This document shows, one piece after another, positions 1-7,302 of a stretch of 62,584 bases of DNA. The translations under genes and the position numbers were made by a program. The notes under the pieces are model-generated. The model worked only from the letters and a program-made list of their open reading frames with translations, had not been told where the DNA came from and did no database searches. How positions within the stretch are numbered: position 1 is the stretch's first letter; each line of letters starts with the position of its first letter. Source of the DNA: Atopobium sp. GTDB taxonomy: Bacteria > Actinomycetota > Coriobacteriia > Coriobacteriales > Atopobiaceae. The stretch spans positions 1 to 62,584 of the forward strand of contig JAIJTS010000010.1 in the NCBI GenBank assembly GCA_022732885.1, given 5' to 3'.

Positions 1-849
1 AGGACCCAAAAGCCAACGTCCAAGCTCGGTGTAGATGGCAACGTCTCCCATATCTGCGGGAACTAACACTTCTTCAAAGGCACGCTTTACGCCCTGGCCA
101 ATGGCTAAAACATCAGGCTCAACCTGGTCTGGCTCATATGCCACACCAATACCACCAGAAAGATCAATAAACCCGATATGAATATCAAGCTCTGTATGCA
201 GCTTAACGGCCAGCTTAAAGAGGACACGCGCAAGGTTTGGATAGTAATCTTCCTCTTGAGCGTTACTAGCCAGGAATGCATGAAGGCCAAACTCAGTCAC
301 GCCTTTGGTCTTAAGATACGCAAACGTCTGGAAAAGCTGCTCTTCTGTCATGCCAAACTTAGCATCATCGGGATTTCCAATAATGCCATTTTGCGATTCA
401 AACACGCCGCCAGGATTAAGGCGTGCGCACATGACCTGAGGCATGTTGCTTCCCACCGCTTCTTCAAGCGTTGTAAGCATATCGCCACCAGCGTCTAAGT
501 TAATAATGACTCCCAGCTCATGAGCACGAGCAAAATCAAGCACCGTAGTGTCGTTTGACGAAAGCATAATGTTTTGGCCGGTAACTCCACAGGCTTTTGC
601 AAGTGTGAGCTCGGTGGCGTTTGCACAGTCACAGCCACAGCCAAGCTCTGCAAGCAATCTCACAATATAAGGATTTGGCGTAGCTTTAACCGCAAAGTAC
701 TCTTTAAAGCCAGCGTTCCAGCTAAAAGCCTCTTGTAACAGCTTTGCTCGACGAACTATCTCTTCCTTGTTATACAGGTGAAATGGCGTTGGATACGTCT
801 TTGTAATTGCCTCTAAGGCTTCTGCAGAAACAAACGGTTTCTTACTCAA
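1..849 (-). CDS. lysA: Diaminopimelate decarboxylase, 3' part cut by window edge
   Basis: This PLP enzyme converts meso-diaminopimelate to L-lysine. Only the first 283 codons are inside the window. The fold-III barrel is recognisable: the PLP lysine lies in YFAVKATP (about K55), followed by CGCDCANATEL, a MLSSND motif, HAFLASN and a GGIGV glycine loop, and the reading reaches ELGRWLLGP at the edge. The start is a TTG at 849, because a TGA closes the frame just upstream and the purine-rich AGGGGGAG lies directly before it. The leader between 855 and 1045 is a lysine riboswitch, which independently supports the assignment. The aminotransferase upstream reads in the same direction but is separated by that leader. 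Product identity is secure; only the C-terminus is unseen. Confidence 0.93.
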   Translation of the reverse strand, partial: MSKKPFVSAEALEAITKTYPTPFHLYNKEEIVRRAKLLQEAFSWNAGFKEYFAVKATPNPYIVRLLAELGCGCDCANATELTLAKACGVTGQNIMLSSNDTTVLDFARAHELGVIINLDAGGDMLTTLEEAVGSNMPQVMCARLNPGGVFESQNGIIGNPDDAKFGMTEEQLFQTFAYLKTKGVTEFGLHAFLASNAQEEDYYPNLARVLFKLAVKLHTELDIHIGFIDLSGGIGVAYEPDQVEPDVLAIGQGVKRAFEEVLVPADMGDVAIYTELGRWLLGP

Positions 850-854
850 AGCTC

Positions 855-870
855 CCCCTCAAATTAGGGG
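855..870 (-). promoter_or_regulatory. Ribosome-site sequestering hairpin of the lysine riboswitch
   Basis: Between the aptamer and the TTG start of lysA, CCCCT (866-870) can pair with AGGGG (855-859) across a 6-nt loop. The 3' arm is part of the ribosome-binding site, and no U-tract follows. This suggests that lysine binding blocks translation rather than terminating transcription. The mechanism is inferred from position only. Confidence 0.6.
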
Positions 871-878
871 CGCAATAC

Positions 879-1045
879 ACCGTCAAAGTAGCACCCCCGA
901 AATCTCGGACAGTCTTGCATGTATTTCATACAAGCCCACCTGACAACCACACCTGATTGCCAAGTTCGGCGAACCTCGCCTCCTTCTGGGGTCACTGCCT
1001 GCCGACTAACCCAGAGCTCATCGTGCTCGCTCCTCTATTGACAGT
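879..1045 (-). promoter_or_regulatory. Lysine riboswitch (L box) aptamer of lysA
   Basis: Read on the minus strand, the leader has the conserved blocks of the lysine riboswitch in order: AGAGGAGCGAG, then GGAGGCGAGGTTCGCCGAA, then a CTTGGCAA/TTGTCAGG helix, then CTTGTATG/CATGCAAG closed by AAATA, then GACTGTCC. An outer P1 helix can form between ACTGTCAA (1038-1045) and TTGACGGT (879-886). The length of about 167 nt fits the class. The pairings were made by eye and were not folded. The aptamer sits directly upstream of lysA, as expected for lysine feedback control. Confidence 0.88.
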
Positions 1046-1076
1046 AAAACACTACCACAAAAGCTCTGCATTTGGG

Positions 1077-2228
1077 CTAGTTTTGTTCTTCTCGCAAAGT
1101 ATTAACAAAAGTCTTAAGGCGAGAAAGGCCTTCTGTCAGATTCTTGTCAGAAGCGGCATAACTGATACGTACATAGCCCTCGGCGCCGAAGAAAACACCA
1201 GGTACCAGAGCTACACCAAACTCTTTGATTGCTCGCTCACAAAACGCCTCAGAATCAAGGGCAAATTCCTTGATTGATGGGAATGCATAGAAGGCGCCTT
1301 CTGGCTCTTCAACAGGAAGTTTCATGTCTTCAAGCGCAGAAAGCACAATCTGCCTGCGCTTTTGATAGTTTGTACGCATAGGCGTGACATCATAAGAAAG
1401 TGCATAGAGAGCAGCTGGCTGTAAAAATGAAGGAACAGAAGACACTAACTGGGCATGAACCTTTCCAATATCTGCCGCAAGCTCATCAGAGGTGGCAACC
1501 CAACCAAGTCTCCAACCCGTCATTGCCCATGGTTTGGAGAAACTATTTGTCACAATGCAGCGATCTGCTAAATCTGGATAGAGCTCTGCAAAACGTGGAA
1601 CATTCTGAACATACGTAAGCTCTCTATAAACGTCATCGCATAAAACATAAAAGCCGTGCTTGCGGGCAAGTTCCGCCACCGCATCGAGCGACTCTTTTGT
1701 ATAAACACATCCCGTAGGATTGTTGGGAGAAGTCAGCACAATAAGCTTTGTCTTCTCTGAAATCTTTGACTTAAGCTGCTCTGAATCAATTTGGAAATGA
1801 TTGTCACTGGTATCAAGTGGCACAACTACACCACGATTAAGCTGGCAGAGTGTTCTGTATACCAAATACGCTGGCTCAGGGATGATAACTTCATCGCCTG
1901 GATTCATCAGCGTTAACATGGCAGCAGAAATAGCCTCTGTTGCTCCAACGGTAACTACAATGCCGTCTGGACTGACCTTCATACCACGAGCTGACTCCCA
2001 AGCGGCAATAGCACTTCTCAGCTCGGGAGTACCAATATTAGGTGGGTAGTGAGTGTTTCCAGCCGCAAGCTCTTTGTCAACTAAGTTGCAAATAGGAGCT
2101 GGAGTGTCTTCTCCTGGCTCTCCGATGGTTAAAGAAATACAACCTGGTGTTGCAGCGGCAAGTGCCGAGAAACGCCTGATACCTGAGGGTTTGAAAAGCT
2201 CTAAAGTTGTATTTCTTGAAAGTGGCAT
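1077..2228 (-). CDS. Class I/II pyridoxal phosphate aminotransferase
   Basis: A fold-I aminotransferase of 383 residues, full length for the AspC/PatA-like group. Visible motifs are the glycine-rich VTVGATEAI, the PLP-ring NNPTG near residue 169, CDDVYRELTY near 197, the Schiff-base lysine in SFSKPWAMTGWRLGW (about K232), and a C-terminal YVRISYA arginine for the substrate carboxylate. The ATG at 2228 follows GAGGAG. It is transcribed toward lysA and may act in amino acid or diaminopimelate metabolism, but the motifs do not fix the substrate. Aspartate aminotransferase or N-acetyl-diaminopimelate aminotransferase are the main options. It is divergent from the gene starting at 2306, with about 77 bp between them. 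Confidence 0.88.
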   Translation of the reverse strand: MPLSRNTTLELFKPSGIRRFSALAAATPGCISLTIGEPGEDTPAPICNLVDKELAAGNTHYPPNIGTPELRSAIAAWESARGMKVSPDGIVVTVGATEAISAAMLTLMNPGDEVIIPEPAYLVYRTLCQLNRGVVVPLDTSDNHFQIDSEQLKSKISEKTKLIVLTSPNNPTGCVYTKESLDAVAELARKHGFYVLCDDVYRELTYVQNVPRFAELYPDLADRCIVTNSFSKPWAMTGWRLGWVATSDELAADIGKVHAQLVSSVPSFLQPAALYALSYDVTPMRTNYQKRRQIVLSALEDMKLPVEEPEGAFYAFPSIKEFALDSEAFCERAIKEFGVALVPGVFFGAEGYVRISYAASDKNLTEGLSRLKTFVNTLREEQN

Positions 2229-2305
2229 GCAAACTCCTCAACGTACTTTCAATTTAGAATAGGTATTATTTAAATCATACGACACTTGATTGATATGGGG
2301 CTCGC

Positions 2306-3481
2306 ATGAAAAGGGTTTTGTCTCTTGGCCTTAAGTTTATTACTGGCCTTCTAAAAAGGGTCCTTGCACCACTTTTCAAATTTGTAGGCGGGCTTTTTGT
2401 TCTAGCTTTACTGGTTCTTGGTGGATATGTCCTCTACCTGCAGCTTACCTACTATCGCATTCCTGACAATACTCCCGTATCTAATCAAGGTGCTTCTCCT
2501 AAGACTACAACCGTACAGGTAGGACAAACCTACACAGCTTCGACCTACAACATTGGCTTTGGTGCTTACACCCCTGATTACACCTTCTTTATGGATGAAG
2601 GCATCATGCAGGATGGCACACGCACCGTGGGGACACACGGACGCGCGGTAAGCAGAAATTCCGTTCTTTACACTACAAACGGTGCTCTGAACACGGTTTC
2701 TTCTCTCAATGACGGTGCAGCCCCTGACTTTATTCTCTTTCAAGAAATTGATACCTCATCCGATAGAAGTTGGCATGTGAATCAAGTTTCTGAAGCAGAG
2801 AGCCGCTTTGGATCCTACGCATCCTATTTTGCGCAGAACTTCCACACCGCGTTTCTCGCCTATCCACTCACTGAGTTCCACGGAACCTCCAACTCGGGAA
2901 TTCTTACGCTTTCAAACGTACTTGCTTCAAGCGCAACTCGTCGTACCTACCCCATTGATGAGTCATTCCCAACAAAATTCTTTGACCTAGACCGTTGCTT
3001 TATGATTACACGCTACCCTACCAGTGATGGTCACGAGCTGGTCCTTATTAACAGCCACATGTCTGCATACGACAAAGGTGGCACCAGTCGCGCTCAGCAG
3101 CTTGCACTTCTGACCAAAATAATGTCTGAAGAGCGTGCTAAGGGTAATTACGTTATTGCGGGTGGCGACTGGAACCATGCCATTTTGGGCTCGCTTACAC
3201 TCTATCCTTCTATTCAGCAAGTACCTGACTGGGTAGCAGAGCTCAAAGAGTCTGATTTGCCAGAAGGCTTTAGCGTTGTGGCCCCAGACAACCTCACCAA
3301 CGTTCCTACCTGCCGTGGAGATGACATTCCATACGAGAAAGACAAGACGTACACCACCACAGTTGATGGTTGGATTGTCTCGGATAACGTTGTTGCAACT
3401 GCCAAAAACATTGACACGCAATTTGCTTACTCGGACCACAACCCGGTTCTTCTGTCATTTACCCTAAAGAGCGCAGAATAG
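2306..3481 (+). CDS. Membrane-anchored endonuclease/exonuclease/phosphatase family protein
   Basis: 391 residues. One hydrophobic helix near residues 22-48 anchors a C-terminal domain outside the cytoplasm. The domain has the metal-dependent EEP (DNase I/sphingomyelinase-like) signature: ASTYNIGFGA, DFILFQEID with the metal glutamate, LINSHMSAYDKG, a GGDWN motif, and the terminal catalytic YSDHNPVLLSF. Substrates in this superfamily range from nucleic acids to phosphoinositides and sphingomyelin, and nothing here decides between them. The surface location argues against a role in chromosomal DNA repair. It appears monocistronic, with the toxin-antitoxin promoter starting about 65 bp downstream of its stop. 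Confidence 0.85.
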   Translation: MKRVLSLGLKFITGLLKRVLAPLFKFVGGLFVLALLVLGGYVLYLQLTYYRIPDNTPVSNQGASPKTTTVQVGQTYTASTYNIGFGAYTPDYTFFMDEGIMQDGTRTVGTHGRAVSRNSVLYTTNGALNTVSSLNDGAAPDFILFQEIDTSSDRSWHVNQVSEAESRFGSYASYFAQNFHTAFLAYPLTEFHGTSNSGILTLSNVLASSATRRTYPIDESFPTKFFDLDRCFMITRYPTSDGHELVLINSHMSAYDKGGTSRAQQLALLTKIMSEERAKGNYVIAGGDWNHAILGSLTLYPSIQQVPDWVAELKESDLPEGFSVVAPDNLTNVPTCRGDDIPYEKDKTYTTTVDGWIVSDNVVATAKNIDTQFAYSDHNPVLLSFTLKSAE

Positions 3482-3509
3482 GTCTATCCACCCTTTGATA
3501 TATTCATAT

Positions 3510-3541
3510 TATGTGCGTATTATACCTATCTTACGCACATA
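3510..3541. promoter_or_regulatory. Inverted repeat, probable toxin-antitoxin operator
   Basis: TATGTGCGTA (3510-3519) and TACGCACATA (3532-3541) form perfect 10-bp arms around a 12-bp AT-rich centre. The repeat lies immediately upstream of the -35 box of the antitoxin promoter, where the antitoxin or the complex normally binds for autoregulation. No T-tract follows, so a terminator is less likely. Confidence 0.6.
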
Positions 3542-3545
3542 TTTA

Positions 3546-3574
3546 TTGACTTTGCCGTCATCATCTTGTATAAC
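3546..3574 (+). promoter_or_regulatory. Sigma-70-type promoter of the toxin-antitoxin operon
   Basis: TTGACT at 3546-3551 and TATAAC at 3569-3574 are spaced by exactly 17 bp. The promoter sits about 25 bp before the antitoxin start and directly after the inverted repeat at 3510-3541. It is the closest match to the consensus seen in the window. Confidence 0.7.
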
Positions 3575-3599
3575 ATAACTACAAGAAAGGCGGGTCATT

Positions 3600-3878
3600 A
3601 TGGCAAAAGTAAGCACAAATATAAATTTGGATCCAACGCTTAAAAAGAATGCTCAGGAGCTTTTCAGAGATTTAGGCATGGATCTTACTACTGCTATTAC
3701 CATTTTTCTTCGTCAGACTGTTCGTGAGCAGGGAATCCCTTTTGAAATCAAGCGAGAAATTCCTAATGCTCAAACTATAGAGGCTCTTAATGAATACACC
3801 AACATGAAAGAGCATCCAGAAAATTACAAGCACTATGCCTCATTCTCCGACGCAATGTCGGAGGTCCTAGATGCTTGA
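3600..3878 (+). CDS. Type II antitoxin, RelB/DinJ family
   Basis: 92 residues. The N-terminal part, VSTNINLDPTLKKNAQELF, followed by a conserved LGMDLTTAITIFLRQ segment, is the ribbon-helix-helix DNA-binding region typical of DinJ. The C-terminal half would wrap the toxin. The start at 3600 follows AAAGGCGGG. It overlaps the toxin gene by 8 bp, so translation is probably coupled, with antitoxin made first. It should neutralise the YafQ-like partner and, with it, repress the promoter at 3546-3574 through the palindrome. The family call rests on the conserved N-terminus and the gene pairing. Confidence 0.88.
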   Translation: MAKVSTNINLDPTLKKNAQELFRDLGMDLTTAITIFLRQTVREQGIPFEIKREIPNAQTIEALNEYTNMKEHPENYKHYASFSDAMSEVLDA

Positions 3879-4143
3879 AATCGTTCTCTCTAATCAATTT
3901 AAAAAAGATATTAAATCAGCGCAAAAAAGAGGTCTCAAGCTTGAGCTGCTTACTGAAGTTGTAGATACCCTCGCCTCTCAACAATCACTTCCAGAAAAAT
4001 ATCGTGACCATTCTCTGACTGGCTCTTACGCAGACTTTAGAGAGTGTCATATCAAGCCAGACTGGCTTCTTATTTACAGAATTGATAACGAAGATTTACT
4101 CCTTTTCCTTTTTAGAACCGGTTCTCATTCTGATCTCTTTTAA
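3871..4143 (+). CDS. Type II toxin, YafQ-like mRNA interferase
   Basis: 90 residues, the expected size for RelE/YafQ-fold ribosome-dependent endoribonucleases. Hallmarks are the basic N-terminal helices LSNQFKKDIKSAQKRG, the LPEKYRDHSLTGSYADFRECHI block holding the conserved histidines and acidic residue, and the terminal RTGSHSDLF with the catalytic histidine. In the family, these residues cut mRNA at the ribosomal A site. The ORF is intact and overlaps the antitoxin, so the module looks functional. No phage or transposon genes flank it. It may be a stress or stability module acquired between housekeeping genes. Confidence 0.88.
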   Translation: MLEIVLSNQFKKDIKSAQKRGLKLELLTEVVDTLASQQSLPEKYRDHSLTGSYADFRECHIKPDWLLIYRIDNEDLLLFLFRTGSHSDLF

Positions 4144-4162
4144 AAATAAAGAATAATTTTTG

Positions 4163-4184
4163 TTTTGTTGTAACCACAACAAAA
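4163..4184. promoter_or_regulatory. Inverted repeat upstream of the DUF438 gene
   Basis: TTTTGTTGT (4163-4171) and ACAACAAAA (4176-4184) are perfect 9-bp arms around AACC. The repeat is about 80 bp before the ATG at 4266, upstream of a possible -10 TATAAA at 4214-4219. It has no T-tail in either direction, so an operator or activator site is preferred over a terminator. The binding protein is unknown. Confidence 0.45.
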
Positions 4185-4265
4185 GCCATATGGAAGTCCT
4201 GCCACACTTTGGGTATAAAGTAAGCCAGAGTAGACTTTCTAAACCTATCCGCGAGAGGAGCCCGT

Positions 4266-5858
4266 ATGGCACAGGTTCTTGATTTAAGCAAATCCGTTTA
4301 TGAGATTTGCACTAAGTACCCCGTTATTAAAGGCCTTATGGCAGAAAACGGCTTTGCCGAGATTACCGAGCCAGGCCGTCTTCAGACCATGGGTCGTTTT
4401 ATGACCATCCCTAAAGGTTGCGATCACAAAGGCGTAGACCTTGAGGAGCTCAAAGCAATCTTCCGCGCTCACGGCTTTACCATTCTTGGTGATGAGGAGC
4501 CTGCAGCAGCAGAAATCCCAGCTGACGAGAAGCCCGCAGAGACAGAAAACGCACCTATTGCGCAGACCCCTGAGGAGCGCAAAGTTCTTATCGCCCAGTA
4601 TCTTGAGCGCCTTAACGACGGCGAGGACATCGACGCGGTTCGCGAGGACTTTGCTCGCAACTTTAAGGACGTCTCTGGCTCAGAGATCTCTAACGCTGAG
4701 CAGGAGCTCATTGCTGGCGGAGTTCCTATGGAGAAGGTCCTGAAGCTCTGTGACGTTCATGCCGCTCTCTTTGAAGGCAAGGTTTCCTGTGCACCAACAG
4801 GTGCTGTTGAAGAGACCCCTGGTCATCCTGTTTGGACCATGCGTCAAGAAAACGACCGCATTCTTGCCTTTATCCACGACCGCGTTGCTCCAGATGTGAA
4901 GCGTGCTCGTACACTGACTGAGTCTTCCAGCAACGAAGAGTGTGCTGGCGTTGCAGCAATTCTGAAGGCTGATATGGATGCCTTTGATGAGGTCTTTGTT
5001 CACTACAAGCGCAAGGAAGAGCTTCTCTTCCCTCACCTGGAGCGTCACGATATTACCGGCCCTTCAAAGGTTATGTGGGGTAAGGACGACGAGGTACGAA
5101 ACGCTGTTAACGGAGCAGAAGCTCTGCTTGAGACTGCATACGGCCAGTATGATGCAGCCCTTATGGCAGGCGTTGCTGACTATCTGGATGAGGCTATTGA
5201 GGGCGCTGAGTCTATGGCTTCCAAGGAAGAAAACGTTCTCATTCCACTTTCCCTTGAGCATCTAAGTGCTACTCAGTGGACCCAGATTGCTGCTGAAGAG
5301 AACGAGTTTGGCCACGCATTTGGCGTCAATCCTCCTTCATGGCACGCAGATCCTCTTGAGCTTGCAAACGACAAGCTTAAAGAGATGGAAGCTGCAGGTG
5401 CTATGGGCGAGAAGGACGCTGAGGCAGAGAAAGAAGTAATCTCTGCTGACGGCAAGGTTAAGCTCTCTACCGGCGAGTTCACCATTCCTCAGCTTGAGGC
5501 TGTCTTTGCAACCATTCCACTTGACATTACCTTTGTTGACGCAGACGACAAGACTCGTTACTTCAGCCACGGCGACACCCGCGCCTTCCCTCGTCCTAAG
5601 AGCTGCCTTGGTCGCGATGTGTATGACTGCCATCCACCAAAGAGTCAAGAAGCTGTTCGTCGCATCCTCACTGAGTTCAAGAGCGGCAAGCGTGATTCCT
5701 CTGAGTTCTGGTTTGATGTAAGAGGTAAATTCCTCTACGTGCGTTACTTTGCTGTCCGTGACGAAGAGGGCAATTACCTGGGCGCTCTTGAGACCACGCA
5801 GGACATCGGACCAATCCGTGCTCTTGAGGGCGAGAACCGCAGAGGCTCTGACAGCTAA
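4266..5858 (+). CDS. DUF1858/DUF438/hemerythrin/PAS domain protein
   Basis: 530 residues, cytosolic, with four recognisable parts. Residues about 1-75 resemble DUF1858 (LSKSVYEICTKYPVIKGLMA). Residues about 95-175 are a DUF438 helical domain. Residues about 185-350 form a hemerythrin-like bundle with histidine and glutamate positions in MRQENDRIL, HYKRKEELLFPHLE and SKEENVLIPL that could bind a di-iron centre. Residues about 395-515 form a PAS domain (FVDADDKTRYFSHGD). This architecture is widespread in anaerobes, and sensing or detoxifying oxygen or NO is the usual proposal without firm proof. It is followed by a structured leader and an MFS carrier. GGCGAGAA occurs twice in the gene. Confidence 0.85.
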   Translation: MAQVLDLSKSVYEICTKYPVIKGLMAENGFAEITEPGRLQTMGRFMTIPKGCDHKGVDLEELKAIFRAHGFTILGDEEPAAAEIPADEKPAETENAPIAQTPEERKVLIAQYLERLNDGEDIDAVREDFARNFKDVSGSEISNAEQELIAGGVPMEKVLKLCDVHAALFEGKVSCAPTGAVEETPGHPVWTMRQENDRILAFIHDRVAPDVKRARTLTESSSNEECAGVAAILKADMDAFDEVFVHYKRKEELLFPHLERHDITGPSKVMWGKDDEVRNAVNGAEALLETAYGQYDAALMAGVADYLDEAIEGAESMASKEENVLIPLSLEHLSATQWTQIAAEENEFGHAFGVNPPSWHADPLELANDKLKEMEAAGAMGEKDAEAEKEVISADGKVKLSTGEFTIPQLEAVFATIPLDITFVDADDKTRYFSHGDTRAFPRPKSCLGRDVYDCHPPKSQEAVRRILTEFKSGKRDSSEFWFDVRGKFLYVRYFAVRDEEGNYLGALETTQDIGPIRALEGENRRGSDS

Positions 5859-5947
5859 GGTTTTGCGCGTGCAAAACCCTGAGTTACCTCTCGAAAATTT
5901 TGTGCGACTTGGTAGGCGATGTGTCCTTTTTACGGCACATCGCCTAC
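5859..5947 (+). promoter_or_regulatory. Structured leader with two hairpins before the MFS gene
   Basis: Directly after the DUF438 stop, GGTTTTGC/GCAAAACC form an 8-bp hairpin with a 4-nt loop (5859-5878). Further on, GTAGGCGATGTG (5912-5923) and CACATCGCCTAC (5936-5947) form a perfect 12-bp hairpin with a 12-nt loop containing TTTTT. Neither is followed by a T-tract, so neither is a standard terminator. ACCTCTC at 5885-5891 is complementary to the carrier's GAGAGG ribosome site. A regulatory leader is possible. Confidence 0.5.
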
Positions 5948-5977
5948 ACTAGTTCTGGCCAAAAGAGAGGAGCCTCA

Positions 5978-7240
5978 GTGCTACAGCGTTTACTAGGCAC
6001 TAAGTATGCATACGCCATTGTTGCAACTTGTGTTGTCATTATGTTTTTACCGTGCGCCATTATCCTTACGTGCTTTGGCATTTTCATTACGCCAGTTTCC
6101 CAATACTTTGGCGTTCCCCGTGTTGCCTTCTCTGCGGTCTTCTCGGTACTTTGCATTGCTATGACGGTAGTTATGCCGTTCATAGGAAAGTTCTATAAAA
6201 CACATGACACGCGCTTGGTGCTTTCTGCAAGCGTTATCATCTGCGCAATCTCATATGGAGCCATGTCAACAGCTCAAGAGATGTGGCATTTTTATCTCTA
6301 TGCAGTGGGACTTGGCATTGGTATACCTGCGCTCATGTTCTTATGTGTCCCCGCCCTCATCAACGATTGGTTTGACCAGCGTGTTGGCACTTTTATGGGC
6401 CTCTGCTTTGCATTTACTGGCATCGGCGGCACTGTCTTTAACCCCATCGGATCTGCCATTATCTCGTCTAGCCCTGAAGGTTGGCGTGCTTGCTATCAGA
6501 TTTTTGCCCTAGTTATGCTAGTAGGAACACTCCCCTTTACCCTTTTTGTGGTACGCAAGAAACCCCAAGACCTTGGCCTTACACCTCTTACCTTCTCCTC
6601 TACTGACGAGAAAAACGTTGAAGTAGCAGAAGTTTCTTCAACCGACATCTCTGCTGATGACGCAATGAAATATCCTGAGTTTTATCTGGTCGCAGCATTT
6701 TATGCGCTTATTACCTTTAACCAGCAAATCTCTCAGTACTTCCCTAGCTATGCCGCAACGTTTGCAGAAACCGCTCCTGCCATTGCCGCTGCTACAGGCC
6801 TTCTTGCTGGAACAACTATGCTGGGTCAGGCGATTGGAAAAGTGTTACTAGGTGCTTTAAGCGATATCTCAGTAAAACTTGCCTGCTTTGTAGGAATTTT
6901 CTCGGGTATTGTTGGCTTACTCATGTTGGGAATTAAGCTTCCGGTATTGCCGCTCTTGTTGGCAGGAACCTTCCTTTTTGGAATTGCCTACGCCCTCACA
7001 ACGGTCGGCTCACCTCTGCTGGTCCGCGCAGTCTTTGGAAAAAAAGATTCCACACTTATTTACTCAAGAATTGCAGGTGTAAGCAGCTTTGTCTCTGCTT
7101 GTGCACTCATTATTTGGAGCCTGATTGTTGACGGTTCAGCCCACGGTTTCTTGGTGCTCTTTGGCATAGGCATTGTACTGATGAGCAGTTGTCTTGCGCT
7201 TGCTCTTATCGCACTTAAGCGCGCTGGCAAACGAGCATAA
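5978..7240 (+). CDS. MFS transporter, oxalate/formate antiporter-like
   Basis: 420 residues with about 12 hydrophobic helices and a central cytoplasmic loop near residues 195-225. The layout, with MFLPCAIILTCFGIF in helix 1, GLGIGIPALMFLCVPALINDWF around helices 4-5 and GTMLGQAIGKVLLGALSD in the second half, matches the OxlT-like group of the major facilitator superfamily. These exchange or import small carboxylates, but no substrate can be assigned. The start is taken as GTG at 5978 because AGAGAGGAG precedes it; the longer upstream frame crosses the leader hairpin. Its last codons lie in the 64-bp repeat that is duplicated at 9132-9195. It was originally convergent and overlapping with the spermidine-synthase-like gene. 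Confidence 0.85.
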   Translation: MLQRLLGTKYAYAIVATCVVIMFLPCAIILTCFGIFITPVSQYFGVPRVAFSAVFSVLCIAMTVVMPFIGKFYKTHDTRLVLSASVIICAISYGAMSTAQEMWHFYLYAVGLGIGIPALMFLCVPALINDWFDQRVGTFMGLCFAFTGIGGTVFNPIGSAIISSSPEGWRACYQIFALVMLVGTLPFTLFVVRKKPQDLGLTPLTFSSTDEKNVEVAEVSSTDISADDAMKYPEFYLVAAFYALITFNQQISQYFPSYAATFAETAPAIAAATGLLAGTTMLGQAIGKVLLGALSDISVKLACFVGIFSGIVGLLMLGIKLPVLPLLLAGTFLFGIAYALTTVGSPLLVRAVFGKKDSTLIYSRIAGVSSFVSACALIIWSLIVDGSAHGFLVLFGIGIVLMSSCLALALIALKRAGKRA

Positions 7241-7274
7241 GGTTATCGGGCTCTGTTGGGTCTGCCTCTGGATC
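7211..7274. repeat. 64-bp direct repeat, left copy
   Basis: This copy contains the final codons of the MFS gene on the plus strand and, read on the minus strand, the last 20 or so codons of the spermidine-synthase-like gene (DPEADPTEPDNLMLVCQRA, then stop). It matches 9132-9195 at 60 of 64 positions; the first 37 bases are identical. It bounds the ABC-exporter insert on the left. The four mismatches show that the two copies are not a fresh duplication of one parent sequence. Confidence 0.9.
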
Positions 7275-7302
7275 TTGAGAATGATTTAAACCAAAGAAAC
7301 CT

